The notes under the pieces: generated by a model
Told to the model about the DNA's origin: nothing
The model's database searches: none
Seen by the model: the letters and a program-made list of their open reading frames with translations, nothing else
Assembly (NCBI GenBank): GCA_035582835.1
Contig: JAYKAV010001820.1
Coordinates: forward strand, 1,205,722-1,269,721
Reading direction: 5' to 3'
DNA from: Phoebastria nigripes
Taxonomy: Eukaryota; Chordata; Aves; Procellariiformes; Diomedeidae
Length of the DNA stretch: 64,000 nt
Part shown: in pieces, positions 61,631-64,000 of the stretch
Position numbering within the stretch: the stretch's first letter is position 1
Layout: each line of letters starts with the position of its first letter
Position numbers and translations under genes: made by a program

Positions 61631-63471
61631 TTTCATTTCCAAGACTTCCACAGATATTACGGGCAAATGTTCAACTGCACCAAATCAAAAGCCCAAATAC
61701 TGGACCATTTAATCAGTTAATTGATTTTCAGAGGTGTGGGGCAGTTTGTAGCTTGCTTTGCCTGATTGTAAGTTTCTTCTGTCTAAAGTAAGATGTAGTT
61801 CTGACTCTAACAGTTCATTATGATATAAACCAGAGAAAGAAGAAATAGAAGAGACCAGCAGGAGAAGCAAACATTATCAAGGTTGACAGGAATGTTAAAT
61901 GAGTTTTCTCCCAACATCCTGTTCAAGATCCAATCATTTTAGTAATAGGAGTGAAATAAATTCTAGACATTTTGTTCTTTAAGTGAAACGTTACCATTTC
62001 ATTTTTCTAAAGATGCTTCAAACAGAAAGGAAAGAATAGTTGCCAAAAGTTCTCAATACTGAAAGACCCCCTAGGGAGGATAAAAAGACTACACATCCAA
62101 GCTCTTGGCATTTATTATCATAACTCCTGTCAAGAAAGGAACAGACTGTTCAGCTATATTGCATAAGTTTCCAATACAGAATGCATAAAAATTAATTCAT
62201 GGAATAAACCTCTTGGCAACTGCTTTCTAGTTAAGTACAACTAGTTTATTTCCAGATCAGTGATCTTGTTTTGTAGGTAATTACATTTTAAAATTATACT
62301 TTTTCTCAATATTGCTTCTAAATGTCTCTTTTTTAATAGATCAGTACATAAAACCAGGCTTCTTAGTACTTCTGATATAAATTTTGATCAATATTTAATT
62401 ATTTTAGTTACTCTCAACTAAAAGTGCCCATATTCTGGGGCATACCAACTTTCATTGTGGCTGTCATTCAGATTCCTCTGAGCCTTTTGTTAACATCTAC
62501 AGCAAATCAAAACAGATGATCAGATTTTTCCTTTAGTCATGCAGAAGGGCAGTGGGTTTTCTTTTCCTTGTTGCCAGAGACATGTCTAAAAGCTGTGATA
62601 CTCCCTAACTGGGGCAATTTAGAGCCGAAACCCAGACAAGACACTAGTCTGTATTCACAGTGCAGCCCAAGAAACACAACACAGAGGAATAAAGTTGTGA
62701 CTAGGCCACAGTTGAAAACATTTTAAGTTTTTTTTGGGACAAGTATTCTTCCTTGTGCTAAACTGCTGACAGGAAAACAAAATGCTAAGCAGAAAATATA
62801 TTGTCTCCTCATTTGTTACCAGAAACATTGGATAGAAAATACAAACACACTACCATATGCAAAATTATCCTGCTAGTGCCCAAGGATGTTAAAACACCAG
62901 ACAGGTCTGTACAGCAAAACAGCCTTGGCATTCATGTGGGACTATGGAGTGGCTCCTGGCCATTCTGGCTGAGAAACTGACCCCTCTTGTGGCTCTTCAT
63001 CTCCATTGGAGATCACTGCTCCTAAACTCTATGTCAAATATTTAAAGAAACAAAGAACNAGTTTGTGAACTTTAAAGTTGTGTTGATTACTGAATAACTA
63101 TATAACGAGAGAGGAGAGGGGTGTATTTGTCTTATTTGACTAAAAATTCAAACAAACAGCTATCATGATCTCTAGTCACGAGTGGAGATAACTGAAATTT
63201 CTGGACACACAGGAAAACATGCAGAATACAAGACATGACTTGAAATCTTATCTCACTTCCACTGACATGCAGGGATGCCCACTGGCTTTAACAAGAGTAG
63301 GGTAGGCTCCTAAAAGTCTATCTTTTAAAACACAAATGCTCACCCAACGTTTCACAGGCTGAATGTAGCCCCATTACAATACTGGTTCAACAGCCTGTGG
63401 AGCTTTAGTGACAACACCAGGCAAGAAAGAGAGCTGTTATCAAGAAAAAAATCATAAAGCCCAATTCCTTT

Positions 63472-63780
63472 TGTGACTGTAAGTCAGTGAAATAAGAACT
63501 CTCTAAGACTTAGTTTGGAGTTTTAGAAAGCAGGCATTCTTTATTGCGGCGCCGGGCGCACAGGGGATCGCTCCACCTCGTGTGCGTGCCAAATTACTCA
63601 ACTGTGGGTGTTATATACAATGAAGGTATACGTATTCATTAGATTTCCAACATATTCATGCTATTTCCTGGGACTCATTAACATATGTAAAAGTCTTTGA
63701 CGCATGCGCTTTTATATCCAAAGGTGGTCTTCAAGGGTCCTCTGTTGGTCGTCGATAGTCTTCCTCACAGTGTCCTTTAT
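63472..63780 (-). mobile_element. Solo LTR, second copy of the 11.3-kb family, 5' part missing
   Basis: The reverse complement matches 11374-11681 of the + copy with about 11 substitutions and no gaps by eye. It shares the TATATAA box, GCGATCCCCTGTGCGCCCGG and GCGCCGCAATAAAG. Here the polyadenylation signal AATAAA is intact (RC of 63540-63545), and the 3' end reads CAGTCACA. The first 114 bases of the LTR are absent at this side and are replaced directly by the 3' end of a CR1. The flank next to the LTR 3' end is AAAGG on the minus strand. Confidence 0.9.
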
Positions 63781-64000
63781 CATAGAATCACAGAATCATA
63801 GAATCATTAAGGTTGGAAAAGACCTCTAAGATCATCAAGTCCAACCATCAAGCCAACACCACCATGCCCACTAAACCATGTCCCTAAGCGCCTCATCTAC
63901 ACNTCTTTTAAATACTTCCAGGGATGGTGACTCCACCACTTCCCTGGGCAGCCTGTTCCAATGCTTAACCACTCTTTCAGTAAAGAAATTTTTCCTAATG
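63781..64000 (-). mobile_element. CR1 LINE, 3' end, running off the window
   Basis: It starts with three 8-bp units (catagaat, cacagaat, catagaat), the complement of CR1 terminal repeats. Then comes the CR1 3' region in antisense ('ggttggaaaagacctctaag', 'tccctgggcagcctgttcca'). The 5' part continues past 64000. It abuts the truncated LTR with no spacer. Confidence 0.97.

Larger units (their letters stand above)
42850..63470. other. AT-rich intergenic desert, segment 4
   Basis: About 20.6 kb with no recognised known gene. I looked for FOXI1 (forkhead motif) and DOCK2 exons and found none. It contains the candidate exon at 52197-52544 (-), the long frame at 48544-49029 (+), the stem-loop at 47222-47278, the poly-C run at 50876-50891 and the AT microsatellite at 61581-61630. 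Confidence 0.55.

Noticed and set aside
11690..64000. FOXI1 forkhead domain or DOCK2 exons
   Set aside because: Scanned for the forkhead motif and DOCK2-like exons on both strands without success.

Overview
The window looks like avian nuclear DNA. It carries three CR1 retroposon copies with bird-type 3' ends (8-bp ATTCTATG-like terminal repeats), solo LTRs of endogenous-retrovirus type, AT-rich intergenic DNA, and two split genes that match a vertebrate syntenic block (human 5q35, LCP2 - C5orf58 - FOXI1 - DOCK2). Roughly 25 isolated single N bases are scattered through an otherwise continuous sequence.

Region 1 (1-5.5 kb). The last five coding exons of LCP2 (SLP-76) run on the + strand. They encode the end of the proline-rich linker and the whole C-terminal SH2 domain, followed by a stop codon and a polyadenylation signal. 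All five exons join in phase with AG/GT borders. A CR1 copy lies in the most upstream intron visible.

Region 2 (7.6-8.3 kb). The last two coding exons of a small gene run convergently on the - strand. I recognise it as the C5orf58 orthologue from a shared SQLLLCDL...NFNHP core. Its 5' exon is not settled. A GC-rich island at 9.85-10.85 kb is a candidate promoter, and an ATG there with a good context could splice in phase.

Region 3 (11-64 kb). This is an AT-rich gene desert. I found no forkhead domain (FOXI1) or DOCK2 exon. It holds two inverted copies of one solo-LTR family (11.26-11.68 kb on +, 63.47-63.78 kb on -), a different solo LTR on - at 42.1-42.85 kb, CR1 copies at 38.4 kb (+) and 63.78 kb to the end (-), and homopolymer or AT microsatellites. 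It also holds several strong inverted repeats. The best is an 82-nt near-perfect hairpin at 19,845-19,926 that resembles a microRNA precursor or a palindromic MITE remnant. A few open frames bounded by splice-like sites (12.1 kb on +; 41.6 and 52.2 kb on -) are unassigned exon candidates.

LCP2 is an immune-cell signalling adaptor and C5orf58 is an uncharacterised small protein. Their tail-to-tail order is shared with mammals, but the sequence does not show that they work together. No prokaryotic features, CRISPR arrays, rRNA or tRNA genes were seen.
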